This document shows, in pieces, positions 1 to 12,016 of a stretch of DNA of 64,000 bases (position 1 is its first letter; every line of letters begins with the position of its first letter). Origin of the DNA: Ailurus styani. Its lineage: Eukaryota; Chordata; Mammalia; Carnivora; Ailuridae. The position numbers and the translations under genes were made by a program. The notes under the pieces were generated by a model that was not told the origin of the DNA, ran no database searches, and saw only the letters and a program-made list of their open reading frames with translations. The stretch lies in contig LNAC01000032.1 of NCBI GenBank assembly GCA_002007465.1, positions 1,187,297 through 1,251,296 on the forward strand, written 5' to 3'.

Positions 1-74
1 AAAAAAAAAAAAGAATCCAGGTACATGCCTCACCTTAGTTTGTAACACTTTGGAGTTTATGGGTTCATTTTGTT

Positions 75-258
75 GTTGTTTCAAATTTTTATTTAAACTC
101 TAGTTACTTAACATCTACTGTAATATTCATTACAGGAGTAGAATTTAGTGATTTATCATTTGCATACAACCCACAGTGCTCATCACAAGTGCTCTCCTTA
201 TGGTCACTTTTATACCTGACTTCAACCTGAGATCCGTCCACCCCCTTAGACCCCAGCC
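75..258 (-). mobile_element. LINE-1 3' end fragment, antisense
   Basis: The stretch reads as the reverse complement of a carnivore L1 3' untranslated end: a T-rich start, then the 'cagtgctcatcacaagtgctctcc' type of block. The same block is recognisable in the L1 at about 59,800-59,860. It is 5'-truncated after less than 200 bp. Confidence 0.7.
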
Positions 259-2875
259 ATCTACCCAAAAATTACTTTAGGGTGTGCAGAGGAGGGAAGC
301 TGGTGTACAAACATGTAAATGAAAGTATAACATACATTTGAAAAGCAATTAAAATGTAAGTTCTTCTCAAGATGTAGGTCTGAAAGGAGGTTCACACTGA
401 TGAGAAAGGAAGTCAGTTTCTAAGTTTTAAATAAAGTCCCTTTGCCTATGGATTTCTTTTAATCCTTCTGTCTCTGTGGATCTACAAACTCCCACAAAAA
501 CTGGGCTAGAATGGCCCTTTCCTGAGGGCCGTAACTGTGGCCAGCACTGTAGGAGAACTGGGGGGTGGGGGGGCGGTGAGGTGGGACAGATGTGCCGCCA
601 GCCATGCACACCTGTCGCCCAGGGAGGCTTAAGTACCCAGAGTCAGGACCAGCCAGCCTCCAGTTATTTTCCCTTGCATCTCTACCCATTGCCTTCAAGA
701 CTTTATCGTGGTCTTTAATCCCTTCTAGATTCCAGGCTACAGCTGCCAGGAAGAAGTGAGAAGTCCAACTTCCCTTCCCTTCTGAGATTTGTAGGACAGT
801 CAGAGCCCTTTTGCTTTGATGAGAAATGTACTGCTACTTAAAAGGTCTAAAATTTTTTTAATTAAATGTCTATGTATAGAAGAAAGATACAGATAGGGCA
901 CGATTCTGTCCCAAGCTGCAGAGCATATCCAGGACAAACAAAGCCAGATGCTACAGCGATATGGATAGATTTTAATCAGGAAGCACTTCGATGAGGAAGA
1001 GGATGATCCAGGGTGAACTGAGCTCAACTTCTATTGATGTGGGGGTGGCTGGCGTTTTCTGGGACGGAGGCGAAGGCCAGGGGCTTAAGCAGAGTCAGGC
1101 AAGTGGAAATCTACAAAAAGCCGGAGTGAAGCTTGCTGGTTAATGTGACTAGGCTGTTTGTGTTGTTAATGAGCACTTAGGCGGAAGAGAAACCAACAGA
1201 GGGCCGCGTGCAAGTCCGAGCAAGGCAGCCACCCAGTGGGGAGGCAGAACGAGAGAGTTCCCTCCCTGAACGTCTGCGTTTCAAAGAGGAGTTTCTCAGG
1301 TCCTTGAGATGAGTTCTGGACGGTAGAAGCCGTACACTTCAAAGTCATCGAGAAAGGATTTATAATTGCAAGCTTTCCCAAGTAACCGCTAGAACAGGGT
1401 TCAGGGACCTGTCTGTCTATCATCAGGTTTTCCCTGAACAAACAGGAAGTTCTCCTGACAATGTTGCACTTTCCCAGGCAAGCGTTTCAGGGGGGCTGCA
1501 GTCTAATCCTAGGGATAGGCCCTGGAGCTGGCAGAAACCATGCGGGTGTTTGTTCATGTCTCTTAGGAAAGGTGGGGGAGGCTGGGGGTGAACCAAAGCA
1601 TTTGTGTGGAGAATTTGCAATCTTTTTCTAGGTCAAGGCTGAGGTCTAGTCAAGAAGAGGGCTCAGAGGTGCCCGGTCAAAAGAGCGGTCAGAGAGTGGG
1701 TCTTTGTTAAGTGACACGAAATGTTTATCTGAGTTCAGTGACAAGCAATGGTCTTTCAGAAATGGCACCGCAAAATTCGTATGTTGTATTTCCAACTTAA
1801 ACATTTCTCTAAATAAATAAACTTTTGTCTGTGGTATCGCCTAACAAAAAACCAGAAGCTGTTTATTCCTTTTAGGGGTGTCCTCAACGTGGATTTCATT
1901 TTCACATCTTAAATTTTCAAATCCAACTTTGCCAATGCTTTTAGAAAAGAAATGGAGTTTAAATACATCTTTTAACTCCAACTTTATAATTTTACAAACT
2001 GAATTTTCTATCAATCCAGTATAGTTCCTCTGTCATCTTCCTTCTGACCATATCTCCTGTGCCTGTTGGCTGAATTCCCACTGTGAGACTGAGCCGATTG
2101 GACTTGGTGTTCAGCGAGGCACCTGGTAAACCCGAGGCCATGGAGGCGAGGGCGGCCACCGGGAGCACAATCCCAGCAAACCGCCCCCCCCCCGCCTGGG
2201 GGCAGGGAGAGGGCTCTCCTTCCTTTGAGCTGGCAGAAGGGAGGCCTCAGTTTAGTCCACCAGGACCTAAGGCTTCTGTGACACGTCGGGGCTTGCAGGA
2301 GAGGAAGGTCAAGTAGAACAAAAGCTTATTTGCACTTGTTTCCTCGAATACTCAACCCAAAGAAAGGAAGCAGAAGACCTTCCAGAGTACTGGGGGCTCA
2401 CTGAACATGAACTTTTTAATAGGCGTTTCCATTTCTGTATTTCTTAACTTCTACCATCCTTCTCCCTCTGGGATTAAATACTGCCCTGATTTTAAGAAGA
2501 ATTAACAGTAGAAGAAAGTTCAGTTGTGGAAATGACGGGTTCATTTTAATCTCTCTATACTTGTGTTTGAAAATTCCATAAAGTTTTCAAACACACACCT
2601 AAAATTTAGAAATATATTTTTATAAATAAAGGAACGCTACGTTAAAGGAGTAAGGGAAGACAAAATTAAACTCATATTTCCTTTTGCTTATTAATTGTTC
2701 TAACAACAGTCTGTTCAAAATAATAGCAGCAAAAATATATTCAATGCTTATAGCTTATATAGGAGTGAAATGAATGACAAGGGATGGGAAGAAAGAATTA
2801 GAAATATATGGTTATTACCAGGTCCTTGCAGTGCCTGTGAAACCGTATATCTGGTGTTATTTGAAAGTGGATTTG

Positions 2876-2976
2876 GGGGTGCCTGGCTGGCTCAGTTAGT
2901 AGCGCATGCACCTCTTGGTCTTGGCGTTGCAGGTTTGAGGCCCACAGTGGATGTAGAGATTACTTAAAATTTTTAA
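2876..2976 (+). mobile_element. Can-SINE, old short form
   Basis: A tRNA-Lys-like head ('ggtgcctggctggctcag') runs straight into 'gtagagattacttaaaa' with no pyrimidine-rich section. This marks an old carnivore SINE subfamily. It abuts a second SINE, and a weak repeat of 'gaaagtg' flanks the pair. Confidence 0.8.
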
Positions 2977-3102
2977 GGGTGCCTACGTGGCTCAGTTGGT
3001 TATATTGGCTTAGGTCTTATCTCAGGGTTCTGAGTTCAAGCCCCCCACTGAGTTTAAGCCATGCCCAGTGTGGAGCCTACTTAGGGGGGAAAAAAAAAAA
3101 AG
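2977..3102 (+). mobile_element. Can-SINE, old form
   Basis: The head 'gggtgcctacgtggctcag' and the tail 'gtgtggagcctactta' plus poly-A identify a diverged carnivore tRNA-derived SINE. It is directly downstream of, and co-oriented with, another old SINE. Confidence 0.8.
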
Positions 3103-3239
3103 AAAGTGAACTTGATTAATTATAAATGTATATTGCAAAATCTAGGGCAATCGCTTAAAAAAGTAAAATTTAAAAGTATCACTGATATGCTACAAAAGAA
3201 AATGGAATCACAAAATGCTCAATTAAAACCACAAATGGC

Positions 3240-3385
3240 GGGGCGCACCTGGGTGGTACAGATCATGATTTCAGGGTCCTGGGATCAAGCCCCATGTTGG
3301 GCTCCCTGCTCAGCAGGGAATCTGCTTCTCCCTCTGCTCCTCCCCCTGCTCATGTGCACTCTAATAAATAAAATCTTTAAAAAAA
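3240..3385 (+). mobile_element. Can-SINE with internal deletion
   Basis: The head 'ggggcgcacctgggtgg' is followed almost at once by 'catgatttcagggtcctggg', so about 30 bp of the usual head-to-middle spacing is missing. The pyrimidine section and the AATAAA-type tail are present. Confidence 0.85.
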
Positions 3386-3660
3386 GACATGCAAAAGGCT
3401 AGAAGACAAAATTAGAAACAAAGGGGTAAGAAATAGAGACAAGTAACAAATATGAAAGATTAATCAAACTATAGCAGTAATCACTTTAAAATATCAATGG
3501 TCTAAAAACACCAATTAAAAGACAGATTAGAACAGATTAAAAAACAAGGCCCAACTACAGTTGGTCTATAAGACATCCTCTTTAAACATGAAGACATACA
3601 CAGATGAAAAGGAAAGGGAGGAAGATATACCATGCTAACACTAATCAAAAGCAAGCTGGA

Positions 3661-3803
3661 AAAAAAATTATAACTGTATACGGATGGAAACTAACTAGAC
3701 CTACTATAGTGATCATTTTGCAATATACACAAACATTAAATCATTATGTTATACGTGTGAAACTAATATAGTATTATAGTTTACATATATCTAAATGAAA
3801 AAG
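3661..3803 (+). mobile_element. Nested LINE-1 3' end scrap
   Basis: About 140 bp of L1 3' end ('gatcattttgcaatatac', then 'gaaactaatatagtattata') ends in an A-rich tail. The repeat 'aagctgga' flanks it at 3,653-3,660 and again at 3,805-3,812. This fits a short 5'-truncated insertion with target-site duplication inside the older L1. Confidence 0.65.
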
Positions 3804-4620
3804 AAAGCTGGACTAACTATATTAATTTCAGACACAGCAGACTTCAGAGTAAGGAAACTTCTCATGGATAAAGAAGGGTATTACATAATTACATAAAGGA
3901 GTCAATTCTCCAAGAGAACATACCAACCCTTGATGTGTATGTAACTAACAACAAAGTGTCAAAATATGAGAGGCAAAACTGATAGAACTGTGAGAAGGAA
4001 GAAATAAATCCAATAATAGTTGGAGACTTCAATACCTCTCTATCAAATATGGAGAGATCTAGCCAGCAAAAAAATCATTAAGGACATAGCTAAACTCAAC
4101 AGTACCATCAATCATCAAGATAGAATTAACATTTATAAATTATTTCATCCAACAACAAAGAATACACATTCTTCTCAAGCTTACATGGAACATTCACCAA
4201 GATAAACCTCACTTGGGGCCATATCCAAACAGATGCAAAAGAATATAAATCATACAATGTATGCTCTCAGGCCACAATGCAATTTAAATAGAAATCAAAA
4301 AGAGAGCTGGAAAATCTCAAAATATTGGCGATTAAACAACACACCTCTAAATAAGACACGGGTTAAAGGAGCAATCAAGAAAAGTTACACAATATTCTGA
4401 ACTACATGAAAATGAAGACGCAACTTATCAAAACTTATCAAAACAAAGCAGTGCTCAGAGGGGAATTTATAGCATTGAATGCATACATTAGAAAACAAGA
4501 AACTAAAACTAAAATCAATAATCTAAGTTTCTACTCTAGGAAACTAGAAAAAGAGGAACAAATTAAATTCAACATTATCAGAATAAAAGAAATAAAAGAG
4601 CAAAAATCAGTGACATTGAG

Positions 4621-4730
4621 GGGTGCCTGGCTGGGTCAGTTGGAAAAGTATACAACTCTAGATTTTGGGATTGTATGTTCGAGTCCTACATTGCGTGTAG
4701 AGATTACTTAAAAATAAAATCTTTTAAAAA
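4621..4730 (+). mobile_element. Can-SINE, old short form, inside L1
   Basis: The head 'gggtgcctggctgggtcag' and the tail 'gtgtagagattacttaaaaa' define the element. The target duplication 'aaaatcagtga' is seen on both sides (near 4,603 and 4,733). Confidence 0.85.
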
Positions 4731-6904
4731 GAAAATCAGTGAAACTGAAAACAGAAAATCAATAAAGAAAATCAAGAGATAAATAAAATCAATAAACCCC
4801 TAGCCAGGCCAAGGAAAAAAGAGAAGATACAAATTACTAATATCGAAAATGAAATATAAGACATCATTATAGATCCCATGAGCATTAAAAGGATAATAAA
4901 GGAAATGATGAGTAACTCCAGGCTTGCAAATTTAATAACCCAGATTAAATGGATCAATTCTTTGAAAAGACACACTGGCAAAACACACACAAGAAAAAAT
5001 AGACAATATGAATAGGCCTTATCTATTTAAAAAATGGAATCAATAATTAGTAACCTTCCAAAACGGAAAGCCTAGGCCCAAATGGGTTCACTGGTGAGTT
5101 CCACTCAACATTTAAGTAAAAAATTATACCAATTCTCTACAATCCCTTCCAGAAGACAGAAGCAGAGAGAATAATTCCTAACTCATTACCTTAATACGAA
5201 AATCAGACAAAGACATTACAGGAAAAGAAAATTAAAGACCAATATCTCCCATGAACAAAGATGCAAAAATCCTCAACAAAATATTAGCAAACTGAATCCC
5301 ACAATGTATAAAAACAATTATGCACCATCATCAAGTGGGATTTATTACAGATAGGGAAAGTTGGTTCAACTTTCCAAAGTCAACTAATGCAATCCATTAC
5401 ATCAACAAGCTAAAGAGAAAAAGTCATGTGATCATACCACTAAATGCAGAAAACCATTTGACAAAATCCAATACCTATCCATGATGACAACCCCCAGCAA
5501 AGTAGAAATAGAGGGGAACTTCTTCAACTTGATAAAACCATTTAACATCATATTTAATGGTGAGAAACTTAAAGCTTTCCTGCCAAGAGCAGGAAAAAAG
5601 CAAGGTGTCTCCTCTGGGGACTCTTTTCAAAATCATACTGCGAGTCTTAGCTCATGCAGTAAGTAAAAAGAAAAAGATATAAAAGGTGAACCGACTGTGA
5701 AGAAATAAAATTGTCTCTGTTCGCAGATGACATGACTGTCCTTGTAGGAAATCTGAAAGATTCAACAAAGCAGAATTGCTGAATCTAAGAAGCAATTACA
5801 GCAAGGTTGCAAGATACAAGGCTACCATATAAAAGTCAATCACTGTATCATATACCAACAAGTGGAATTCGGAAATGAACACATGTTACTATTTACAACA
5901 GCACCTAAAAAACTGAAATACTTAGGTATGAAGGTAACAAGCTATGATCAAGATCCTTATGAGGAAAACTATAAAACTCTGGTGAAAGATATCAAAGGAG
6001 AACTAAGTAAATGGAAAGATATTCCATGTTCAGGGGAAGCAGGACTCAAAATACCAGTTCTTCCCAAATTTATCTATACATTCAACACAGTCCCAATCAA
6101 GATCCCAGCACGATACTTTGCAGATATCAACAAACCGATTCTAAAGTTTATATTGGGAGTCAGAAGACCTAGACTAGCCAACTAGGTATGGAAGTAGAAT
6201 AAAGTCAGAGAACTGACACTACTCAATTCCAAGACTTACTATAAAGCTACAGTAGTCAAGACAGCCTGGAATTGGTAAAAGGATACACAAACATGTCAAT
6301 GAAATCAAACAGAGAGCCCAGATACAGACCCACATAAATAGAGTCAACTGATCTTTGACAAAGGAGGAAAGGCAATACAAAAGAGCAAAGACAGTCTTCA
6401 ACAAATGACGCTGGAAGAATTACACATTCACACGCAAAAACAAAGAATCTAAATTCAGACCTTATACCCTTCACAAAAATTAACCAAAATGGATCATAGA
6501 CTTAAATGTAAAATGCAAAACTATACAATTCCTAGAATATAGGAGAAAACCTAGATGACTTTGAGTATGAAGATGATTTGTTATATACACCAAAGGTACA
6601 GTCCATGAAAGAAATAAATGATATACTGAGCTTCGTTAAAATTAAGATGTCAGCTCCACAAAAGACAATGCCAAGAAAAGGAGAAGACAAGCTACAGATT
6701 GGGAAAAAAATATTTGCAAAGGAGAGATCTGATAATGAACTGTTATCTAAAATATGCAAAACCATCTTAAATCAATGATTAAAAAAATGGACAACCTGCT
6801 TAAAAAAATGGGCCAAAAACTTGAAGAGAACCTCACCAAAGAATACAGTAAGCATCCAAAGTCAGATGCCATTAAGCAAGTATAAGTTAAAAAAACAAGC
6901 TATC

Positions 6905-7103
6905 GGGCGCCTGGGTGGCTCAGTGGGTTAAAGCCTCTGCTTTCGGCTCAGGTCATGATCTCAGGGTCCTGGGATCGAGGCCCGCATCAGGCTCCCTGCT
7001 CAGCGGGGAGCCTGCTTCCCCCCCCCCCCTCTGCCTGCCTCTTTGCCTCCTTGTGATCTCTCTCCCTCTGTGAAAGAAAGAAATAAAATCTTAAAAAAAA
7101 AAA
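6905..7103 (+). mobile_element. Can-SINE, first of a same-site pair
   Basis: A full-length young-type SINE with head, 'catgatctcagggtcctggg' middle, C-run plus pyrimidine section and A-tail. It sits between copies 1 and 2 of the target repeat 'acaagctat'. Confidence 0.93.
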
Positions 7104-7115
7104 CAAACAAGCTAT

Positions 7116-7315
7116 TGGGTGCCTGGGTGGCTCAGTGGGTTAAAGCCTCTGCCTTCGGTTCAGGTTGTGATCTCAGGGTCCTGGGATGGAGCCCTGCATC
7201 CGGCTCTCTGCTTGGCAGGGAGACTGCTTCCTCCTCTCTCTCTGCCTGCCTCTCTGCCTATTTGTGATCTGATCTCTCTGTGTCAAATAAATAAATAAAT
7301 AATATCTTAAAAAAA
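7116..7315 (+). mobile_element. Can-SINE, second of a same-site pair
   Basis: A full-length young-type SINE in the same orientation as its neighbour. It lies between copies 2 and 3 of the target repeat ('acaagctat' at about 7,107 and 7,318). The two SINEs differ at many positions, so the pair is not a recent tandem duplication of one copy. Confidence 0.93.
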
Positions 7316-8302
7316 AAACAAGCTATTACACACCTATTCGAATGGGCAAAATCCCCAACACTGACAATGCTAAAAGCTGCCAAGGATGTGGAGCAGCAGG
7401 ACCTCTCACTCACTGCTGATGGGCGTGCAAAACAGTACAGACACTTTGGAAGGAAGTTTGCCAGTTTCTTACAAAACTAAATATACTCTTAAGATACAAT
7501 CCAGCACTCACCCTCCTTGGTATTTACCCAAATGCATTAAAAACTGATGTCCACACAAAAACCTACAAATGCTGCACACTGTATGATACCAACTATCTGA
7601 CAGTCTGAAAAAGGCAAAACTATGGAAACCGTAAACAGATTATGGGTTGCCAGTAGTTGGAGGGGGCGGGGTGGAAGGGATCAGGCAGAGCACAGAAGAC
7701 TTTTGGGTAGTGGGATTACTCTGTATGATACTACAATGGTGGATATATGTCAGTGTACATTTATCAAAACCCAAGAGTGAACCCTAATGTCAACTATGAA
7801 CTTTAAGTAATAATGATGGGCCAGTGTAGGTTCATGGATTGGAACAAATGTACCACTCTGGTGCCGGACAGTGGGGGAGGCGAGGAGGTGGGGGACAGAG
7901 AGTATACGGGAACTGTATCTTATCTGCTCAATCTTACTGTGAACCTACTAAAACTACTCTGAAAAAAATCAAGTCTATTTTTGAAAAATGAGTTAAGTGC
8001 TATACAATACATACTTGGATTCATGATTTTTAGGCCCACGTCTTCTTAACCCAGTAATGTCAGCTCAAGCATTCAAGATCCTAACGTGAAGTCTTAAAGT
8101 GTAAAAAAAGTATACGACACTAAAAGGCCTTGCTGGGCAACTGCTACTCATCATTTGTACCCCCGCTAGAAAAGCTTAAACATCGGCTCTCCAAAGCCTC
8201 TTTGGTCATTTGGTCAGTTAAGAAGGTTCTTAAGCTTGCTCCCTGTAAAAGTCCCGCAACTAAAGGGAAATGTTAAGATAGTTGCCTAGCTGTGTCTCTT
8301 AC

Positions 8303-8407
8303 CTTTCTTGGGGCACTGTACATCATACGTTATTTTGTTAATGACAAGCTTAAAATCATTCATTAGCAAAATTTCCATCAAGGTCGAAGCTGGAATTTCA
8401 CTGCCAT
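8303..8407 (-). CDS. MCUB: MCUB exon 4 (coding)
   Basis: This is a 105-nt exon of the mitochondrial calcium uniporter dominant-negative subunit beta. On the minus strand it is preceded by ...TTTCAG and followed by GTAAGA. With one base carried over from exon 3 it reads DGSEIPASTLMEILLM and then NDFKLVINKITYDVQCPKK, leaving one base for exon 5. These 35 codons match the second half of the matrix N-terminal domain of MCUB. The paralogue MCU has a DDFKLVIN-type segment here, but the 'INKITYDVQCPK' ending is MCUB-like. MCUB assembles with MCU in the inner mitochondrial membrane and lowers channel activity (family knowledge). The pore DIME motif and both membrane helices are encoded by later exons outside the window. 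The frame is intact, so nothing suggests a pseudogene. Confidence 0.95.
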
Positions 8408-9267
8408 CTGAAAGAAAAAAAAATCATGTAAAAAAACATGTCCTTATTTTAGACAGTAAGAACCATTTTCTAACATATAGAAAAAATATTACTAACCCAG
8501 GTCTTTACAATACAGGAGTGGACATTTTCATGGGGGGGGGGAGGCTCTCCAATACCCAATACTGTTCCCACGTTGAGGAATCCTCCCTTCCTGCTCTACC
8601 TCCCATTGCACTGGGCCAAAGAGAGCAGGCAGATGCTCCCCGCCCCCCACGCTCTGTTAGTGGGGCTGGGGTCTAGGCAGGTGTTCCTGGTGAGACTGTA
8701 TCTGCAGGACGTCAGGCAAATATTGAGGGAGAGGGAAGGCGGGAGGGGGGGACTCTTCACAGCAAGGCCAGAGCCGCAGAGGTGACACTTTGTGGGGGTG
8801 GGGAGGGTGCGGGTGTTAGCCGCAGAGCACATCAGGTGGATCTAGGCTAACCTGGTCTTTGCTCTGTCCTCCCTCGGTTCCTGCCTTCTTCTGAGCCTGG
8901 CTTTCTGTGTGTTCCAGTCTCCGGAGCCTACTGACATACTCCGCTGCTCAGCCACAGTCCTTATCTGCTGCAGATAGCTAAGCCCCTGACTGGAATGTGC
9001 AAGGCATACAGGTAATCACATTTAAAAGCCTTTTAATTATTAGAGGTGACTGACTGGTTCAAACTTGATAGTGGAACAGCACCACCAACCACTACCAACC
9101 AGGCTCCCTGCTGTTCTGGGGGGGGGGCGCGGCAGGTGGCAGGGACAGTAATAAACATAATTAAACCTAAGAAGTCAGTCAGCATGTGTGTGGTTTTTAC
9201 CAAGGTCGAAAATGGTAGGAGAGATTCTAATAGTAATTTCAAGTATCCTAGGAACAATTCAGGAAAG

Positions 9268-9304
9268 AAAAACAACAAAACAAAAAAACAAAACAAAACA
9301 AAAA
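9268..9304. repeat. A-rich simple repeat (aaac/aaaac)n
   Basis: An irregular run of A4-5C units lies within intron 3. It has no flanking SINE or L1 body and is probably a plain microsatellite. Confidence 0.8.
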
Positions 9305-10479
9305 GCCTCCTGGAAAATTTTAACCTCAGTGTGCTTTGCACAGTCTCTCAGCCTGTTTTTTTTATTTTGAAACTAAACTTTAATGGAACCCAGGTGTTGA
9401 GAAAGCAAACTCATTGAACAATAAGCAAAACACTGGCGGTGGGTGGGAGTTTCTCTATCATTCTCCCTTTAGAAGAGTCCAGGATGGGTTATTTTCCCCC
9501 GAGCCTGGCATTTGCCCGGCTACATCCTACCAGAGCTACTGCAACTACATTAATATGCATGACCGCAGTAATGCTGCTGGTAAAATCAGGAAGAACCTGA
9601 TTGTCTGCCTCCCGTCTGGCTCTCTCTAGCTCTTTTGTTCCAGAAGGCAGCAAGTCAAGTCTGCACCTGGGTCTGTGCCTCAAATTTGGCTGTTTGGGTT
9701 CCTGTTCATCAGTTGGGGTGACATCATTTTCCCAGGAATTGCCAAATAATTCAACCCACACTACGGGCAAAACTGTGACAAGCTTAGAACACTCTTTTCA
9801 AGCCCAAATTAAAGGCAGGCAAATTCCACCCACAGAACCTCTCTTTTTAAAGATCGACAACACACCAATCACTTTATATGACTTTGCGAGTGTCATTTAA
9901 AAATTTACATTTAAATGACTTCAAACCTACTCCTTCAAATAGGGCTATAAAAAGCAATCACCTGGATACGATTTCTCAGCCCAAAGTACTACATTATCCT
10001 TTATACTAATACAGGAACAGTAGCAAATTGACGCGAAACACTCTTGAGGAGCTAATGACAGAGTCTTGAATTCTTCACCGATTCTTGGGTAAGTACTGAT
10101 TTAAACCCCAATAAAGTGTTTTCACTCAGTCTAAAGCGCCCTTTTTCTCTAAGATTTCCAGTCTTTTCCTTTGTGCTTTATGTTTCAAAGCTACTCGTGT
10201 TTTTAGGAAAAAGCAGGGTCCGTGTCAGTCGCCGCTTTAACCTTGCTTATTTCATTCACCTAAGGGGCACTCACTGAACCCATACCACCAGGCAAGGGCT
10301 GTGCGCGGTGCCCCTCCAGGCACACGGGCTGGCAGCTAGCTGCCAGCTCTTACAAGCTCAGGAAGGCAGGCGCTGGCGCTGTGCAGAAGGCCCACAGGCA
10401 TGCCGTGCTCCTGAGACTGTTCAGTCTAGCTCAGAGATGAAGCGCTAGGCGCTGTGGCCACAGGACTAAAACCTTCTTC

Positions 10480-10800
10480 TCCAATGCTGGTCTTATCAGG
10501 AAGAAAGCTCCCCTTCCAGTTAAATCCAAAGCCCTTACCGCAGCCTACAATAAGGCTTGCCCTAGTCTGTCTCTCCTACCCTACTTCACCCAGCTGCCCA
10601 CCTGTAGCCACAGTGGCTGGGCTCCCATACCTGGACCTTGGCCAGAGGAGCCCTCCCATCCACACAGCTCCCTCGTCTCTTCCAGGTCTTCCCGGAACCT
10701 GACCTTGGCCATCATTCCCCCCACCCCCGCCCGGGCTCCCTGACAGCATCTCTTCCCACACCGCCCACCCCCCCCCATTCTGAGAGCACCTCCTCCCACA
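10480..10800 (+). mobile_element. L2 3' region fragment
   Basis: The order 'aaatccaaagcccttaccgc', 'cctacaataaggcttgccct', then a C/T-rich run follows the 3' part of LINE-2 ('..ccttaccatggcctacaagg..' in the family). It is diverged and is cut off by the assembly gap. Confidence 0.5.
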
Positions 10801-11444
10801 NNNNNNNNNNNNNNNNNNNNNNNNNNNNNNNNNNNNNNNNNNNNNNNNNNNNNNNNNNNNNNNNNNNNNNNNNNNNNNNNNNNNNNNNNNNNNNNNNNNN
10901 NNNNNNNNNNNNNNNNNNNNNNNNNNNNNNNNNNNNNNNNNNNNNNNNNNNNNNNNNNNNNNNNNNNNNNNNNNNNNNNNNNNNNNNNNNNNNNNNNNNN
11001 NNNNNNNNNNNNNNNNNNNNNNNNNNNNNNNNNNNNNNNNNNNNNNNNNNNNNNNNNNNNNNNNNNNNNNNNNNNNNNNNNNNNNNNNNNNNNNNNNNNN
11101 NNNNNNNNNNNNNNNNNNNNNNNNNNNNNNNNNNNNNNNNNNNNNNNNNNNNNNNNNNNNNNNNNNNNNNNNNNNNNNNNNNNNNNNNNNNNNNNNNNNN
11201 NNNNNNNNNNNNNNNNNNNNNNNNNNNNNNNNNNNNNNNNNNNNNNNNNNNNNNNNNNNNNNNNNNNNNNNNNNNNNNNNNNNNNNNNNNNNNNNNNNNN
11301 NNNNNNNNNNNNNNNNNNNNNNNNNNNNNNNNNNNNNNNNNNNNNNNNNNNNNNNNNNNNNNNNNNNNNNNNNNNNNNNNNNNNNNNNNNNNNNNNNNNN
11401 NNNNNNNNNNNNNNNNNNNNNNNNNNNNNNNNNNNNNNNNNNNN
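10801..11444. other. Assembly gap (N run)
   Basis: 644 Ns. The base just after the gap resumes in the last 40 bases of a SINE, so at least one SINE lies in the missing sequence. Any open reading frame drawn through the gap is an artefact. Confidence 0.99.
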
Positions 11445-11484
11445 CTCCCTCTGTGAAATAAATAAATAAAATCTTAAAAAAAAA
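11445..11484 (+). mobile_element. Can-SINE tail after gap
   Basis: 'ctccctctgtgaaataaata' followed by an A-tail is the 3' end of a young-type SINE. Its body is hidden in the gap. Confidence 0.85.
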
Positions 11485-11636
11485 GTCTCTTATGATTTGT
11501 CTCCCTTTCTGATTCCATCTTATTTTTCCCTCTCTTCCCTTATGATCGTTTTGTTTCTTAAATTCCACATATGAGTGAGGTCATATGACAACTATCTTTC
11601 TCTGACTTATATCGCTCAGCATGAGACCATCTAGAA
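11485..11636 (-). mobile_element. LINE-1 3' UTR piece, inverted arm
   Basis: The reverse complement of the carnivore L1 3' region, from the 'cataagagac' block to the 'atgctgagcgatataagtc' block. It covers the same part of L1 as the plus-strand copy that follows it, so the two form an imperfect inverted repeat about 150 bp long per arm. Confidence 0.75.
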
Positions 11637-12016
11637 AATAAATTCCTTGCAACGACATGGATGGAACTGGAGGGTATTATGCTGAGCGAAATAAGTCAAT
11701 CAGAGAAAGACAATTATCATATGATCTCTCTGATATGAGGAACTTGAGGGGCAGGGTGGGAGGTCGCAGGGGGTAGGAAGGGAAAAATAATGAAACAAGA
11801 TGGGATGGGGAAGGACACAAACCATAAGAGACTCCTAATCTCACAAAACAAACTGAGGGTTACTGGGGGGTGGGAGGGTAGGGATAGGGTGGATGGGTTA
11901 CGGACATTGGGGAGGGTTTGTGCTTTGGTGAATGCTGTGAAAGATGTAAGCCTGATGATTCACAGACCTGTACCCCTTGGGCAAAGAATAAAAATAAAAT
12001 TTAAAAAAAATAAAAA
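11637..12016 (+). mobile_element. LINE-1 3' end, 5'-truncated
   Basis: Typical carnivore L1 3' end: 'acatggatggaactggaggg', 'gcgaaataagtcaatcagag', a G-rich section, 'cacagacctgtaccccttgg' and an A-rich tail. A closely similar 3' end is seen at 55,190-55,552. Confidence 0.85.

Larger units (their letters stand above)
3103..7975 (+). mobile_element. Old LINE-1, ORF2 and 3' UTR remnants
   Basis: This is a decayed plus-strand L1. Recognisable pieces of ORF2 include the reverse transcriptase FADD box at 5,720-5,731 (followed by MTVL). A thumb-region segment at 5,862-6,185 contains YLGM near its start and ends near the 'KFI..VRRP' block. From 7,324 the typical L1 3' region follows ('caaggatgtggagcagcagg'). 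Several frameshifts and stops break the reading frame. The element is interrupted by a nested L1 scrap at 3,661-3,803 and by SINEs at 3,240, 4,621, 6,905 and 7,116, so it is older than all of these. Confidence 0.85.
1..8302 (-). other. MCUB: MCUB intron 4 (partial)
   Basis: Intronic by position: the donor of exon 4 is the GT at 8,302-8,301 on the minus strand, and no exon 5 (expected to begin with an AG completing a Glu codon) was recognised down to position 1. I read 259-2,875 as sequence without a recognisable repeat or exon. It includes a GC-richer patch at about 1,030-1,640, a G-run at 549-572 and a C-run near 2,186. From about 3,100 to 7,975 the intron is an old LINE-1 with later insertions. 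From 7,976 to 8,300 nothing is recognised. Confidence 0.8.

Noticed and set aside
10576..11568. Long reading frames across 10,576-11,568 and 24,466-24,928.
   Set aside because: They pass through runs of N and are open only because unknown codons are not counted as stops.
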